46,613 bases of DNA, from NCBI GenBank assembly GCA_019113395.1, contig DXHL01000038.1:1-46613 (forward strand), written 5' to 3'. Below the pieces are notes generated by a model that worked only from the letters and a program-made list of their open reading frames with translations, was not told the DNA's origin and ran no database searches. Origin of the DNA: Candidatus Rikenella faecigallinarum. GTDB lineage: Bacteria; Bacteroidota; Bacteroidia; Bacteroidales; Rikenellaceae. Below are positions 1-9,408 of the stretch, piece by piece (positions within the stretch are counted from its first letter, which is position 1; the number at the start of each line of letters is the position of its first letter). The position numbers were made by a program, and so were the translations under genes.

Positions 1-566
1 CAGGAGTAACGAGAGGGGAATCGAAGGAGCGGGATAAGGGGGAGTAATCCGCAGGGATATCCGTGTAGGGGAAGAGGGGGAAGGTGCAGGGAGCAGCTCA
101 GGCTCTCCCGGAGGGAAGAGAGCGCAAAGAGAAGATAAACCCCAAGCGAGGAAGCCCTAATACGGGACGGGAGAGCGACTTGTTGTCCAAATGGCACCTC
201 GGGAGCAGCCGGCGGAGAAATGCAACAATGTGCGGTAGCGCATTTTTGCGGTTCTCCGCATCCGGGCGGCTGCGAACCGCAACGGTTGCTTGCGCAACCG
301 CTTTTGCCGAATATGAATTATTTGGATGTGCGGAACTAATATCTCAGGTCGAAGCCGGCGAAGCTTGCTCGCCTCAGAGCAGGCCGCCGCTTATTCGTCG
401 AGCAAACACCCTGTCGGAGTGCCCGTGGCACCTTCGGACTGCACGACTTCTGACGAAGTCGCATTCTACTGGCAAACACGTTTCCCTCGAATCGCAGCCT
501 GCGAAGTATGGGGTAGACACAAGGCGGCTCGAGTGCCGAGCGACACGCACCTCAAAGTGCAGCCAG
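1..566. other. Hairpin-rich region without a recognisable gene
   Basis: Downstream of holB there is no convincing coding sequence on either strand; the open frame across this stretch on the plus strand is continuous with an antisense frame through holB and resembles nothing. The stretch from about 240 to 560 is dense in short inverted repeats, for example GCGGTTC at 246-252 with GAACCGC at 274-280, GGTTGC at 284-289 with GCAACC at 294-299, and GACTTC at 446-451 with GAAGTC at 456-461. No U-tract terminator, tRNA or RNase P signature was recognised. It could be an intergenic repeat element or a structured RNA. Confidence 0.4.
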
Positions 567-1742
567 CTACTTTTTCAGCGCAGCCCGAGCAGCACCGATA
601 ATCTTGCAGATACTCATGGCAAAGTGAGTAAACAGAATACGCGGATTACCGTTTTGGCGTATTTGAGCCAAAAGCAGTTCGAATTCTGCTACAAAAGCCT
701 CCACCGTCACGTGCGAAACGTAAGGAGCGAAATTGCGGCAGAACTGTTCCCGTGCCGGGTCCGTATAGGCGATATGCTCCATGCCGATACCCGTCAGATA
801 ACACTCCCGAATCGTGGTGAGCGCAGCCACACAAAACTGCTTTTGCGCTTCGCGTCCCAAAGGCGCCATCTCCTCAGCCCAATCGAAGAGTGCGAGGTAC
901 TTTTGCTGATAGCAAAGGCGCATCAGGCGGATAAAACGGTCCTGATTATCGTCTTGTGGTCCGTTTTGCGGCTGTCGGGCCATCCGCAGCGCTGCGCCCC
1001 AACTACCCTGCGCCCGATGAGCGATTTGTTCGGCCCGGTCGGTTGCGAGCCCTTCACGCGCAACCAGTTCTTGTGCAACAAGGTCATCCGGCACCCCCGG
1101 CAACGCCACGATTTGGGTACGGGAACGGATGGTAGAGATGATTTTTTCAGGCTCGAAGCTGACAAAAAGAAAAAGCGTTTTGTCAGGTGGTTCCTCAACC
1201 AGTTTAAGGAGCGTATTGGCCGCCGCTTCGTGCATTCGTTCGGGCAGCCAGATGATAACCGTCTTGTAACCCCCTTCGAACGATTTGAATCCCATTTGCC
1301 GCACCAGTTCATTCGCATCGTTTTTGTTGATGATGCCCTGCTGGTTTTCAATGCCGAGCGCCGCGTACCACTCGCGTTCGGTCAGGTACCCTCCCGTTTC
1401 GGGAATGAGTTGCCGCCACAGGTGAAGGAACTGTTCACTGCGAGGTTTATCGTCGGCTCGCCCGGTGGCTACGGCCTCTTTCGAGGTATTGACGGGGTAG
1501 ATATAGTGGCAGTCGGGATGTTCCAACTGTTGCATGCGGTAGCACTCGGGACAGACACCGCAGGAGTCATCGTCGGAGCGGTTCCGGCAATTCACGTATT
1601 GGGCATAGGCCAGCGCCAGCGGCAAAGCCCCCGAGCCTTCGGCACCGGTAAAGAGCATGGCATGGCTGATGCGTCCCTGACGGACCATTTCCCTGAGATG
1701 ACGTTTGATATCGTCCTGACCGACAATGTCCTTAAACAGCAT
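567..1742 (-). CDS. holB: DNA polymerase III subunit delta' (clamp-loader)
   Basis: The protein is 391 residues and belongs to the DnaX/HolB clamp-loader family, which loads the sliding clamp at replication forks. It starts MLFKDIVGQ, the usual opening of the family. Residues 33-43 (GAEGSGALPLA) are a P-loop relic in which the key lysine is replaced by alanine, as expected for delta', which does not hydrolyse ATP. Cys52, Cys61, Cys64 and Cys67 form the zinc-binding knuckle. An in-frame upstream start at 1817 would add 25 residues with no family resemblance, so the start at 1742 is preferred. It is divergent from asnS. Confidence 0.9.
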   Translation of the reverse strand: MLFKDIVGQDDIKRHLREMVRQGRISHAMLFTGAEGSGALPLALAYAQYVNCRNRSDDDSCGVCPECYRMQQLEHPDCHYIYPVNTSKEAVATGRADDKPRSEQFLHLWRQLIPETGGYLTEREWYAALGIENQQGIINKNDANELVRQMGFKSFEGGYKTVIIWLPERMHEAAANTLLKLVEEPPDKTLFLFVSFEPEKIISTIRSRTQIVALPGVPDDLVAQELVAREGLATDRAEQIAHRAQGSWGAALRMARQPQNGPQDDNQDRFIRLMRLCYQQKYLALFDWAEEMAPLGREAQKQFCVAALTTIRECYLTGIGMEHIAYTDPAREQFCRNFAPYVSHVTVEAFVAEFELLLAQIRQNGNPRILFTHFAMSICKIIGAARAALKK

Positions 1743-1784
1743 GGCACAGAGGGGCCGACACGAAAAAAGGGAGTCGGCAACAGA

Positions 1785-1817
1785 CGAAGATACGGAAATT
1801 TTGCATATCTTCGCCAA
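1785..1817 (-). promoter_or_regulatory. Putative promoter of holB
   Basis: On the minus strand TTGG (1817-1814) lies 21 bases upstream of TATCTTCG (1792-1785). This approximates the Bacteroidetes TTTG and TAnnTTTG boxes, with one mismatch in the -7 element. It would give a leader of about 40 bases before the chosen holB start. Confidence 0.35.
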
Positions 1818-1858
1818 TCACACGGAAGTATAAACCATAATCACATACCGATTTTATC

Positions 1859-3250
1859 ATGAGAATAGCAGAGTTGCTCGCCAGCAGCGAGCGTAACGTC
1901 GAGGTAGTGGCCAAGGGGTGGGTACGTACCAAGCGCGGCAACAAGAACGTGGCGTTCATCGCCTTGAACGACGGCTCGACTATCCATAATATTCAGGTGG
2001 TTGCCGAGACCGCTTCGTTCGACGAGGCGACCTTGAAAGCCATCACGACGGGTTCCTGCCTGAAGGTAACCGGGACGCTGGTGGATTCTCCGGCCTCGGG
2101 CCAGCCGGTCGAGGTACAGGCACGAACGATAGAGATTTACGGCGGGGCTGACCCCGAGACTTATCCCCTGCAAAAGAAAGGCCACACGCTGGAGTTTTTG
2201 CGGGAGATAGCCCATTTGCGTCCGCGCACGAACACGTTTGGGGCAGTATTTCGGATACGCCATGCGATGGCCTACGCCATTCACAAATATTTCAACGACC
2301 GCGGGTTCGTGTATTGGAACTCACCGCTCATTACCGGTTCGGACTGCGAGGGGGCGGGAGCGATGTTTCAGGTGACGACGCTCGATGTGGCCAACCCGCC
2401 GCGTTGCGCAGACGGGAGTGTGGACTACGCGCAGGACTTTTTCGGCCGTTCGACCAACCTGACCGTGAGCGGGCAGTTGGAGGGTGAGTTGGGGGCAATG
2501 GCCCTGGGGCTGATTTACACCTTCGGTCCGACGTTCCGCGCCGAAAACTCCAATACGCCGCGCCACCTGGCCGAGTTTTGGATGGTGGAACCCGAGATGG
2601 CCTTCTACGAAATCGAGGAGAACATGGACCTGGCCGAAGACTTTATCAAGTACCTCGTGCAATATGCGCTGGAGCACTGTGCCGACGACCTGGCCTTCCT
2701 CGAAAAGATGTATGACAGCGAGCTGACCGAGCGGTTGCGATTCGTGACGGCCAACGATTTTGTGCGGTTGGATTACACCGAGGGGGTACGGATACTGGAA
2801 GAGGCCCGCGACAAACATGGGGTGAAGTTCGAGTTTCCGATATTCTGGGGGGCAGACCTGGCCTCGGAACATGAACGTTATCTGGTGGAACAGCACTTCA
2901 AGCGTCCGGTGATACTGACCAACTATCCGAAGGAGATTAAGGCCTTCTACATGAAGCAGAACGACGACGGGAAGACCGTTCGGGCGATGGACGTGCTGTT
3001 TCCGAAGATTGGCGAAATCATCGGGGGCTCGGAGCGTGAGGCCGACTACGGCAAACTGGTACAACGCATGGAAGAGGTGGGCATTCCCGTGGAGTCGATG
3101 CAGTGGTATCTGGACACGCGTCGTTTCGGGAGCGCACCCCACAGCGGTTTCGGGCTGGGTTTCGAACGCCTGGTGCTGTTTGTGACCGGGATGACCAACA
3201 TTCGCGACGTGATACCGTTTCCGCGTACACCGAAGAACGCCGAGTTTTAG
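1859..3250 (+). CDS. asnS: Asparaginyl-tRNA synthetase
   Basis: The 463-residue protein charges tRNA-Asn with asparagine in the cytosol. An N-terminal OB-fold anticodon-binding domain (about residues 10-115) precedes a class II catalytic core. Motif 2 is visible around [17 protein letters not shown], and motif 3 at the C-terminus as [15 protein letters not shown] followed by RDVIPFPR. The length matches bacterial AsnRS. AsnRS is favoured over AspRS because of the short form and the absence of the GAD insertion. A rho-independent terminator follows at 3277. Confidence 0.96.
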   Translation: MRIAELLASSERNVEVVAKGWVRTKRGNKNVAFIALNDGSTIHNIQVVAETASFDEATLKAITTGSCLKVTGTLVDSPASGQPVEVQARTIEIYGGADPETYPLQKKGHTLEFLREIAHLRPRTNTFGAVFRIRHAMAYAIHKYFNDRGFVYWNSPLITGSDCEGAGAMFQVTTLDVANPPRCADGSVDYAQDFFGRSTNLTVSGQLEGELGAMALGLIYTFGPTFRAENSNTPRHLAEFWMVEPEMAFYEIEENMDLAEDFIKYLVQYALEHCADDLAFLEKMYDSELTERLRFVTANDFVRLDYTEGVRILEEARDKHGVKFEFPIFWGADLASEHERYLVEQHFKRPVILTNYPKEIKAFYMKQNDDGKTVRAMDVLFPKIGEIIGGSEREADYGKLVQRMEEVGIPVESMQWYLDTRRFGSAPHSGFGLGFERLVLFVTGMTNIRDVIPFPRTPKNAEF

Positions 3251-3276
3251 GCAATCCTCCGGGATACATCACTTTC

Positions 3277-3321
3277 TCAAAGGGCGGGCTCCATACACAC
3301 AAGGAGCACCGCCCTTTTTCA
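3277..3321 (+). terminator. Rho-independent terminator of asnS
   Basis: A G/C-rich stem (AAGGGCGG and GCTCC pairing with GGAGC and CCGCCCTT across one unpaired A) is followed by a T run at 3314-3318. It lies just past the asnS stop. Confidence 0.85.
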
Positions 3322-3351
3322 TGTGCCTGCCCGCCGTCCACTGCCGCTCCA

Positions 3352-3382
3352 TTGGCATATCGCGACAAAAACGCTACCTTTG
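3352..3382 (+). promoter_or_regulatory. Promoter of rpoN
   Basis: TTGG at 3352-3355 and TACCTTTG at 3375-3382 are separated by 19 bases. This fits the Bacteroidetes primary sigma factor consensus (TTTG, about 19 bases, TAnnTTTG). The rpoN start codon lies about 38 bases downstream of the -7 box. Confidence 0.75.
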
Positions 3383-3419
3383 TAGAGAGGTGTTCACACC
3401 GACCCCACGCATAAGTATT

Positions 3420-4838
3420 ATGGCAACTATCCGTCAAAGTTTAGAGCAGAAATTACAACAACGTCTCTCCCCCCAACAGATACAGGGCATCAAGCTGCTG
3501 GAGCTGCCAACGCTTCAGCTGGAGGAGCGTGTCAAGCAGGAGATAGAGGAGAACCCGGTTTTGGAGGAGGAAGAGCGGGAGAGCGACCCCGACGAGACCT
3601 CGCTGACCCTGGAGGACTACCTGCGCAACGAAGAGAGCGCCTCGTCCTATAAGTTGAAGGTGAACAACAGTTCGAAAGACGACGAGCATCGTTCGCCGAC
3701 GCTTTCTCAGGGAATGTCCCTTCAGGATTTCCTGCTCGAACAGCTCTCGTACCACAACTTGAGCGAACGGGAACTGACCATTGCACGGTTTATCATCGGA
3801 ACCTTGGACGACGACGGTTACCTGCGTCGTCCGATACCTTCGATAACGGATGACATTGCCTTTACGCAGGGGGTCGAGGTGACGGATGCGGAGGTGGAAC
3901 ACGTGCTGGGCATTATCCAGACGCTGGACCCTGCGGGCATCGGAGCCCGGGATTTGGGGGAATGCCTGGTGATACAGTTGAAAGCCTTGCGGCAACAAAC
4001 CCCGGCCGTGCGACTGGCCATTCGGATACTGACCGAGCATTATGAGGCTTTTGTCAAGAAGCACTACGAACGTCTGATACGCCGCCTCGGGGTGAGCGAG
4101 GAGGAGTTTCGGGGGGCACTGGAAGAGATTATGCACCTGAATCCGAAGCCGACCAACGGCTATTCGGACGAGAGTTCGGCCGCCTCGCCAAACATCATTC
4201 CGGACTTCACGCTGGATTACAACAACGGGATGTTCGACCTTCAGCTGACCTCGCGGAATGTGCCGGAACTGCGCATTAACAACAGCTACCTGCGGATGGC
4301 CGAGAAGGCGATGGGGGGCGGTGCACAGAGTGAAGCGGACAAGGAGGCGTTGCAGTTCATTCGCCAGAAGATAGAGTCCGCGAAATGGTTTATTTCAGCG
4401 ATAAAGCAGCGTCAGGAGACGCTGATGAAGACCATGCGGGCGATATTGCAGTTTCAGCGGGAGTATTTCGTCGAGGGGGACGAGTCGAAGCTGAAGCCGA
4501 TGATACTGAAGGACATTGCCGATGCGACGGGGTACGACATTTCGACCATTTCGCGTGTGGTGAACAGCAAATATATCCAGACCCATTTCGGGGTTTTTCT
4601 GTTGAAATACTTTTTCTCGGAGGGGTTGATGACCGATAGCGGCGAGGAGGTTTCCACGCGCGAGATAAAGCGGATACTGGCCGAGGCCATCGAGCAGGAG
4701 GACAAGCGGGACCCGCTGACGGACGAGGCGTTGATGGACACCCTGACGGCCAAGGGGTATAAGATAGCGCGTCGGACGGTGGCCAAATATCGGGAGATGC
4801 TGGGGATACCGACCTCACGGCTTCGCAAGGAGCTGTAG
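3420..4838 (+). CDS. rpoN: RNA polymerase sigma-54 factor
   Basis: This 472-residue alternative sigma factor directs RNA polymerase to -24/-12 promoters that need an AAA+ activator. The N-terminal glutamine/leucine-rich region I (LEQKLQQRLSPQQIQGIKLL) is clear, followed by an acidic linker, the core-binding domain and the DNA-binding domain. The C-terminal RpoN box reads ARRTVAKYRE at about residues 450-459. An in-frame start at 3321 would add 33 unrelated residues lying in the terminator and promoter, so ATG 3420 is chosen. No sigma-54 activator gene is present in the window. Confidence 0.96.
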   Translation: MATIRQSLEQKLQQRLSPQQIQGIKLLELPTLQLEERVKQEIEENPVLEEEERESDPDETSLTLEDYLRNEESASSYKLKVNNSSKDDEHRSPTLSQGMSLQDFLLEQLSYHNLSERELTIARFIIGTLDDDGYLRRPIPSITDDIAFTQGVEVTDAEVEHVLGIIQTLDPAGIGARDLGECLVIQLKALRQQTPAVRLAIRILTEHYEAFVKKHYERLIRRLGVSEEEFRGALEEIMHLNPKPTNGYSDESSAASPNIIPDFTLDYNNGMFDLQLTSRNVPELRINNSYLRMAEKAMGGGAQSEADKEALQFIRQKIESAKWFISAIKQRQETLMKTMRAILQFQREYFVEGDESKLKPMILKDIADATGYDISTISRVVNSKYIQTHFGVFLLKYFFSEGLMTDSGEEVSTREIKRILAEAIEQEDKRDPLTDEALMDTLTAKGYKIARRTVAKYREMLGIPTSRLRKEL

Positions 4839-4908
4839 ACGGCGACCGATAAGCCTTCACCCGGTCACGATGCCGGGAGAAGACAGAAGCCCCGCCCAAT
4901 TCAAACAG

Positions 4909-4944
4909 ACGCACCCTCGGGAGTCTATCCCGAGGGTGCGTTTT
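4909..4944 (+). terminator. Rho-independent terminator of rpoN
   Basis: A perfect 13-bp stem (4909-4921 with 4929-4941, loop of 7) is followed by TTTT. Confidence 0.85.
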
Positions 4945-5001
4945 GTCATGACTTGCTGTAAAAAAGCCCGTCACGCTCTCCGTTAAAACCGAGAAATTAG
5001 C

Positions 5002-5009
5002 TACTTTTG
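5002..5009 (+). promoter_or_regulatory. -7 box of the SGNH/MBOAT cluster
   Basis: TACTTTTG matches TAnnTTTG and lies 26 bases before the first SGNH start codon, after the rpoN terminator. No good -33 box was seen at the expected distance. Confidence 0.5.
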
Positions 5010-5035
5010 CAGCAATTTGCGTTCGAAAATAAACC

Positions 5036-6535
5036 ATGAAAAACTATCTCCGCTACGCCTTTGGGCTGGTCCTGCTGGTTGTTTTGCTGATATTCGGTCT
5101 GGGTTATCTTCCCCTCCCCTGGGTGGAAGAGGCCGGACTGAAACCGGTAGACATCCTGGCCGACCTCAACCAAGGCAACACCCCCGAAGCATTGGATGCT
5201 CTGGATGCCGAGATCGGAGCAGGTATTCCGGTTGCCGACTCCACTGAAGGCTATGCAGTACGTTCGGTGACCGAGCCGGACACCCTGGCCTCAGCCGCCG
5301 GTGACAGCACCCGGTCGGTCAGTACCATTATCGTGGAGAGTTTTCTCCCTCAGACAGAGGACACCTTACCACCAACCGACAGTGTCGGTTTCCAAACTGC
5401 AGGTTCCGACACACTACCCACATCACCTTTACCTTCAAACGGCACACTCGTCCCCATTCGCGACTACTCGCCCGGAGGAACCATGCTGCGGGCATTTGCT
5501 CTAAAACTCAGCAATGTACCGGGGTTGCGCCGACCGCTGCGCATCGGATTTATGGGCGACTCGTTCATCGAGGGCGACCTGATGACGTGTGATTTCCGGG
5601 AACTGATGCAGAACAAATACGGCGGCGGCGGTGTAGGCTTTGTGCCCATCACCTCGCAAGTAGCAGGTTTCCGTCAAACCGTACGGCATAAATTCAACCA
5701 GTGGAAACAGAGTTCGATTGTCAATAACAAGAGTGGCGCGTTTACCATTTCCGCCTTTCACTTCACCCCGTCGGAAAACAGCTATGTGGAGTACAAGGGG
5801 TCGTCGAACCGTAAACACCTGGACCACTTCGGTCGCGCCCGTCTGCTGTTCGTCAGCGAGGGACGGTCGGTGATTCGTGCCACGGTGAACGGAGAGGAGG
5901 AGTTTCTGTTTAACACCGAGCCCAAGTCGGTATTGCAGGAGGTGCAGCTGGACGGCGACATTCGGTCCATCCGCTACCAGATAAGCGACGTGGAGGGTTT
6001 CCGGGCTTACGGAGTCTATCTGGAGAATCCGACCGGAGTGAGCGTCGACAACTTCTCGGTTCGGGGCAATCCGGGAACGGCAATGGGCCGTATCAATCCC
6101 GAGTTGAGCCGTCAGTTCGGAAAGTTATCCCCCTACGACCTAATCGTGCTGCAATACGGTCTGAACGTGGTACAGAGCCAGGTGACCAACTACTCGACCT
6201 ACCACAAACAGATGACCGCCGTGGTAAACCACATCAAACGGTGTTTCCCGGGCGTAGCAATTCTGATAATGAGTGTCGGTGACCGCGCCACACGGAGCAA
6301 CGGCGTTTTCGTGACCATGCCGGGTATCCGTGCTATGGTACAGACCCAGGAACAACTGGCTCGCGACTGCGGTGTGATGTTCTGGAGCACCTACGAGGCC
6401 ATGCGTGCCCAGGGTGGTATGAGCACCTTTGTAAAAAACGGGTGGGCAGCGAAAGACTACACCCATATCTCGGCCCGTGGCGGACGTAAAATCGCCACAG
6501 CCCTTTTCGAAGCCATTACAGCACCCGTTCAATAA
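5036..6535 (+). CDS. SGNH/GDSL hydrolase family protein, membrane-anchored
   Basis: The 499-residue protein has an N-terminal membrane segment (about residues 7-27, LLVVLLIFGLGYL), a threonine/serine-rich low-complexity linker (about 60-140) and a C-terminal SGNH domain. The nucleophile block reads GFMGDSFIEGD, a YGLN block III follows, and the catalytic Asp/His pair is DYTH near the C-terminus. With the next SGNH gene and the MBOAT gene it forms an O-acylation cassette, by analogy with AlgI/AlgJ/AlgX or PatA/PatB systems. The likely role is transfer or removal of acetyl groups on an extracytoplasmic polymer. The substrate cannot be read from the sequence. Confidence 0.75.
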   Translation: MKNYLRYAFGLVLLVVLLIFGLGYLPLPWVEEAGLKPVDILADLNQGNTPEALDALDAEIGAGIPVADSTEGYAVRSVTEPDTLASAAGDSTRSVSTIIVESFLPQTEDTLPPTDSVGFQTAGSDTLPTSPLPSNGTLVPIRDYSPGGTMLRAFALKLSNVPGLRRPLRIGFMGDSFIEGDLMTCDFRELMQNKYGGGGVGFVPITSQVAGFRQTVRHKFNQWKQSSIVNNKSGAFTISAFHFTPSENSYVEYKGSSNRKHLDHFGRARLLFVSEGRSVIRATVNGEEEFLFNTEPKSVLQEVQLDGDIRSIRYQISDVEGFRAYGVYLENPTGVSVDNFSVRGNPGTAMGRINPELSRQFGKLSPYDLIVLQYGLNVVQSQVTNYSTYHKQMTAVVNHIKRCFPGVAILIMSVGDRATRSNGVFVTMPGIRAMVQTQEQLARDCGVMFWSTYEAMRAQGGMSTFVKNGWAAKDYTHISARGGRKIATALFEAITAPVQ

Positions 6536-6593
6536 TCCCGGGTGAGGTTTTCGAACAAAGAAGAGAGACCCTCTTCCAGCGGCACCTTGAGGA

Positions 6594-7901
6594 ATGATGA
6601 TAAAACAGATAAAATACACGATACTGGCCGCTACGGCTATTTTCAGCAGTTGCGGGGCAGGCAACCGTTCACCTCAGCCCGAGGAGACGGAAAACGCGTT
6701 GGCCGATTCAACCCTGATTGCTTCGTATGCTTTTGTAAATTCTTCGGCCGACACGGTGTACGACCCGTCGAACAGTATGAAGCCTTTTTACGCCAAGCTG
6801 CGTAAGCTGGATAATCTGCATCGTAACAGCGGCGGAGAGAATCAATCTGCAGAGGAGCCCTTTCGGGTCAATATTCTGCACTTCGGGGACTCCCATATTC
6901 AGGCAGGCTTCTTGAGCGGCACCCTGATGCACCACCTCCACCGCCGTTTCGGCAATGCCGGCCGGGGCATGATTGTCCCGCACAAACTGGGGGGCAGCAA
7001 CGAACCTTACGATTATGCCATCCGTTCCCTGCCCTCCTCGGGCGGAGAATGGTCGTCGAGCCGAATTGTCAACTCCCGCCCCAGCCTGCCCCTCGGCATC
7101 AGCGGACTGGCCATCCAAAGCTCTTCGCCCACCAACCGGCTGTTGTTGTGCACCTTCTCCCCAGAGGGTCTCGATTACCGTTTCAATCGCGTACGCGTTT
7201 TCCATGGTCGTTATGCCCCGATTATCGCGGCATCGGACAGCCTTTCAACCGACGGCTACGGAGGAGATATGCTCTACGATTTCAACACTGACCTGGAATT
7301 GGTTCAATTGGTCGATACACTGGAATTACGCACCTATGCCGACGGCGAGTATGCCCGAGGTCCGATATACGGTTTTTCGCTGGAGAACGGAGACAACGGA
7401 GTACTTTACCACGCTATGGGCATCAACAGCGCCTGTTTCCTGCATTGGGGGCGCCAGACGGAGATTATCCGCCAGAGCACGGCCCTCGAACCCGACCTTA
7501 TCATTCTGTCGATGGGAGCCAACGAAGCCGCCGACAATCAATTCAGTGAAGCGGTATTTTATCGCAGCGTGGACCGTTTTGTCCGGCCGCTGCGCGAGGC
7601 CAATCCCGCAGCGGCCGTAGTGCTGACCTCACCAGTCCAGGCCTTTAAGCGCGGAGAGCCCAATACCAATTACGAAGGTGTGGCCCGTACCCTAAAACGG
7701 TATGCTCAGGAGAAAGGGGTGGCCTTTATCGACCTGTACGCCATGGGTGGCGGCGAAGGGTCCGCCGTTCACTGGGCCGACCAAAACCTGCTGGCTCGCG
7801 ACAAAATACACTATACCGAAGAGGGATACAACTTGCAGGGACTCCTTCTTTACAACGCATTTTATAACGGATACATAGGATATGGCCGAACAGCTCACTA
7901 A
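6594..7901 (+). CDS. SGNH/GDSL hydrolase family lipoprotein
   Basis: The 435-residue protein has a lipoprotein-like signal ending at Cys20 (IFSSC). A start two codons in from the ATG-ATG pair (6597) is equally possible. The SGNH domain shows HFGDSHIQAG (nucleophile block), SMGANEA (block III) and DKIH (catalytic Asp/His). It overlaps the MBOAT gene by 20 bases, which implies translational coupling. It probably acts in the periplasm or on the inner face of the outer membrane, together with the MBOAT enzyme, in O-acylation of a surface or cell-wall polymer. Confidence 0.75.
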   Translation: MMIKQIKYTILAATAIFSSCGAGNRSPQPEETENALADSTLIASYAFVNSSADTVYDPSNSMKPFYAKLRKLDNLHRNSGGENQSAEEPFRVNILHFGDSHIQAGFLSGTLMHHLHRRFGNAGRGMIVPHKLGGSNEPYDYAIRSLPSSGGEWSSSRIVNSRPSLPLGISGLAIQSSSPTNRLLLCTFSPEGLDYRFNRVRVFHGRYAPIIAASDSLSTDGYGGDMLYDFNTDLELVQLVDTLELRTYADGEYARGPIYGFSLENGDNGVLYHAMGINSACFLHWGRQTEIIRQSTALEPDLIILSMGANEAADNQFSEAVFYRSVDRFVRPLREANPAAAVVLTSPVQAFKRGEPNTNYEGVARTLKRYAQEKGVAFIDLYAMGGGEGSAVHWADQNLLARDKIHYTEEGYNLQGLLLYNAFYNGYIGYGRTAH

Positions 7902-9369
7902 TCTGCTCGAACTGCTACGATACAATCCCGACGAACCGCTGCTGTTCACCAGCGGTCTGTTTCTGTTTCTATTCCTGGGTTTCACCTTTTTCTACGGTTT
8001 CATGCGCCGTACGGTGACCCTGCGGATTGTGTACGTCACCCTTTTTTCGCTCTACTTCTACTACAAGACCAGCGGCCTCTACTTTTTGCTGCTGATGTTT
8101 ACGGCCACGAGCGACTTCTTTATCGGCCACTTTATTGCCGAGGCGACCTCACGCCGTGTCCGCCGATGGTTGGTAGCGCTGAGCGTCTGCATCAATCTGG
8201 GGATGCTGGGGTACTTCAAGTACACCAACTTCCTGATTGAGATTATAAACGACTTCGTGCAGGACCCGCTGGAGTTCCAGAACATTTTTCTCCCCATCGG
8301 GATATCGTTCTTCACCTTCCAGTCGATGAGCTACATCATCGACCTCTATCGCGGCAAGGTACGCCCCCTGCACCGTTGGATTGACTACCTGTTCTACATT
8401 TCGTTTTTCCCGCAGTTGGTGGCGGGCCCCATTGTGCGTGCACGAGACTTCATCCCACAGATACACCAACGGCCGATTGTCGTCAGCCGCGCACAGTTTG
8501 GCGAAGGTTTCTGGCTGATTTTCTGCGGGCTGTTCAAGAAGGCGGTAATTTCGGACTTTATCAGCCTCAACTTCGTGGACCGAATCTTCGACAACCCGAT
8601 GCTCTACACCGGGCTGGAGAACCTGATGGGCGTCCTGGGATATGCCCTGCAAATCTATTGCGACTTTTCGGGGTACTCCGATATGGCCATCGGGATTGCG
8701 CTGCTGCTGGGGTTCCGTTTCAACGCCAACTTCGACTCCCCCTATAAGTCGGCCACGATTACCGAGTTCTGGCGGCGGTGGCACATCTCGCTGTCGAGCT
8801 GGTTGAAGGATTACCTCTATATCTCGTTGGGCGGAAACCGTAAAGGACGTCTGCGCACCTACCTCAACCTCATGATAACCATGCTCCTGGGCGGGCTTTG
8901 GCACGGAGCCGCCATGCGGTTTGTGGTGTGGGGCGGATTGCACGGGGCCGGACTCGCCCTCCACAAGTGGACCCTCAATCGCTTCAGCAGTTTCAAACCT
9001 CTGGGCAGTGAAATGCCGCGCTGGAGACGAATTATCGGCATTCTCTTTACCTTCGCGTTTGTCTGCACCACGTGGGTCTTCTTCCGCGCACCCTCCATGG
9101 AGGTGGCCGGACAGGTCTTCTCACAAATATTTACGGCTTTCCACCCCGAGATTTTCCTAGATTTCGTCGTAGGGTACAAATGGGTTCTGCTGCTGATGGC
9201 TGTCGGTTACCTGCTCCACTTCGCCAGTGCCCGCCTCGAACGGCGCACCCTGCAGGTGGTACAACAACTGCCCATGGTCGTCTATGCCCTCCTGATGACG
9301 GCGCTGATTTGGCTGATTATGCAGCTGCGCAACGGCGATGTACAACCCTTTATCTATTTCCAGTTTTAA
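7882..9369 (+). CDS. MBOAT family membrane-bound O-acyltransferase
   Basis: This 495-residue polytopic membrane protein resembles AlgI/PatA/DltB. These proteins move an acyl group, usually acetyl, across the inner membrane for transfer to an exported polymer. Many hydrophobic segments are visible, and the MBOAT signature contains the catalytic histidine in LLGGLWHGAAM, followed by WGGLHG. RDWI-type conserved features of the family include EFWRRWHISLSSWLKDYLY. It is the third gene of the SGNH-SGNH-MBOAT cassette. The polymer acylated is unknown; no alginate genes are present here. Confidence 0.88.
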   Translation: MAEQLTNLLELLRYNPDEPLLFTSGLFLFLFLGFTFFYGFMRRTVTLRIVYVTLFSLYFYYKTSGLYFLLLMFTATSDFFIGHFIAEATSRRVRRWLVALSVCINLGMLGYFKYTNFLIEIINDFVQDPLEFQNIFLPIGISFFTFQSMSYIIDLYRGKVRPLHRWIDYLFYISFFPQLVAGPIVRARDFIPQIHQRPIVVSRAQFGEGFWLIFCGLFKKAVISDFISLNFVDRIFDNPMLYTGLENLMGVLGYALQIYCDFSGYSDMAIGIALLLGFRFNANFDSPYKSATITEFWRRWHISLSSWLKDYLYISLGGNRKGRLRTYLNLMITMLLGGLWHGAAMRFVVWGGLHGAGLALHKWTLNRFSSFKPLGSEMPRWRRIIGILFTFAFVCTTWVFFRAPSMEVAGQVFSQIFTAFHPEIFLDFVVGYKWVLLLMAVGYLLHFASARLERRTLQVVQQLPMVVYALLMTALIWLIMQLRNGDVQPFIYFQF

Positions 9370-9408
9370 GCATCGGACAGGCAAGTGGCGCACGACAGTG
9401 CTCCGAAT

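Noticed and set aside
84-1862. A 592-codon plus-strand frame over the start of the window
   Set aside because: It is antisense to the clear holB gene and low in family resemblance; GC-rich codon structure keeps the opposite frame open.
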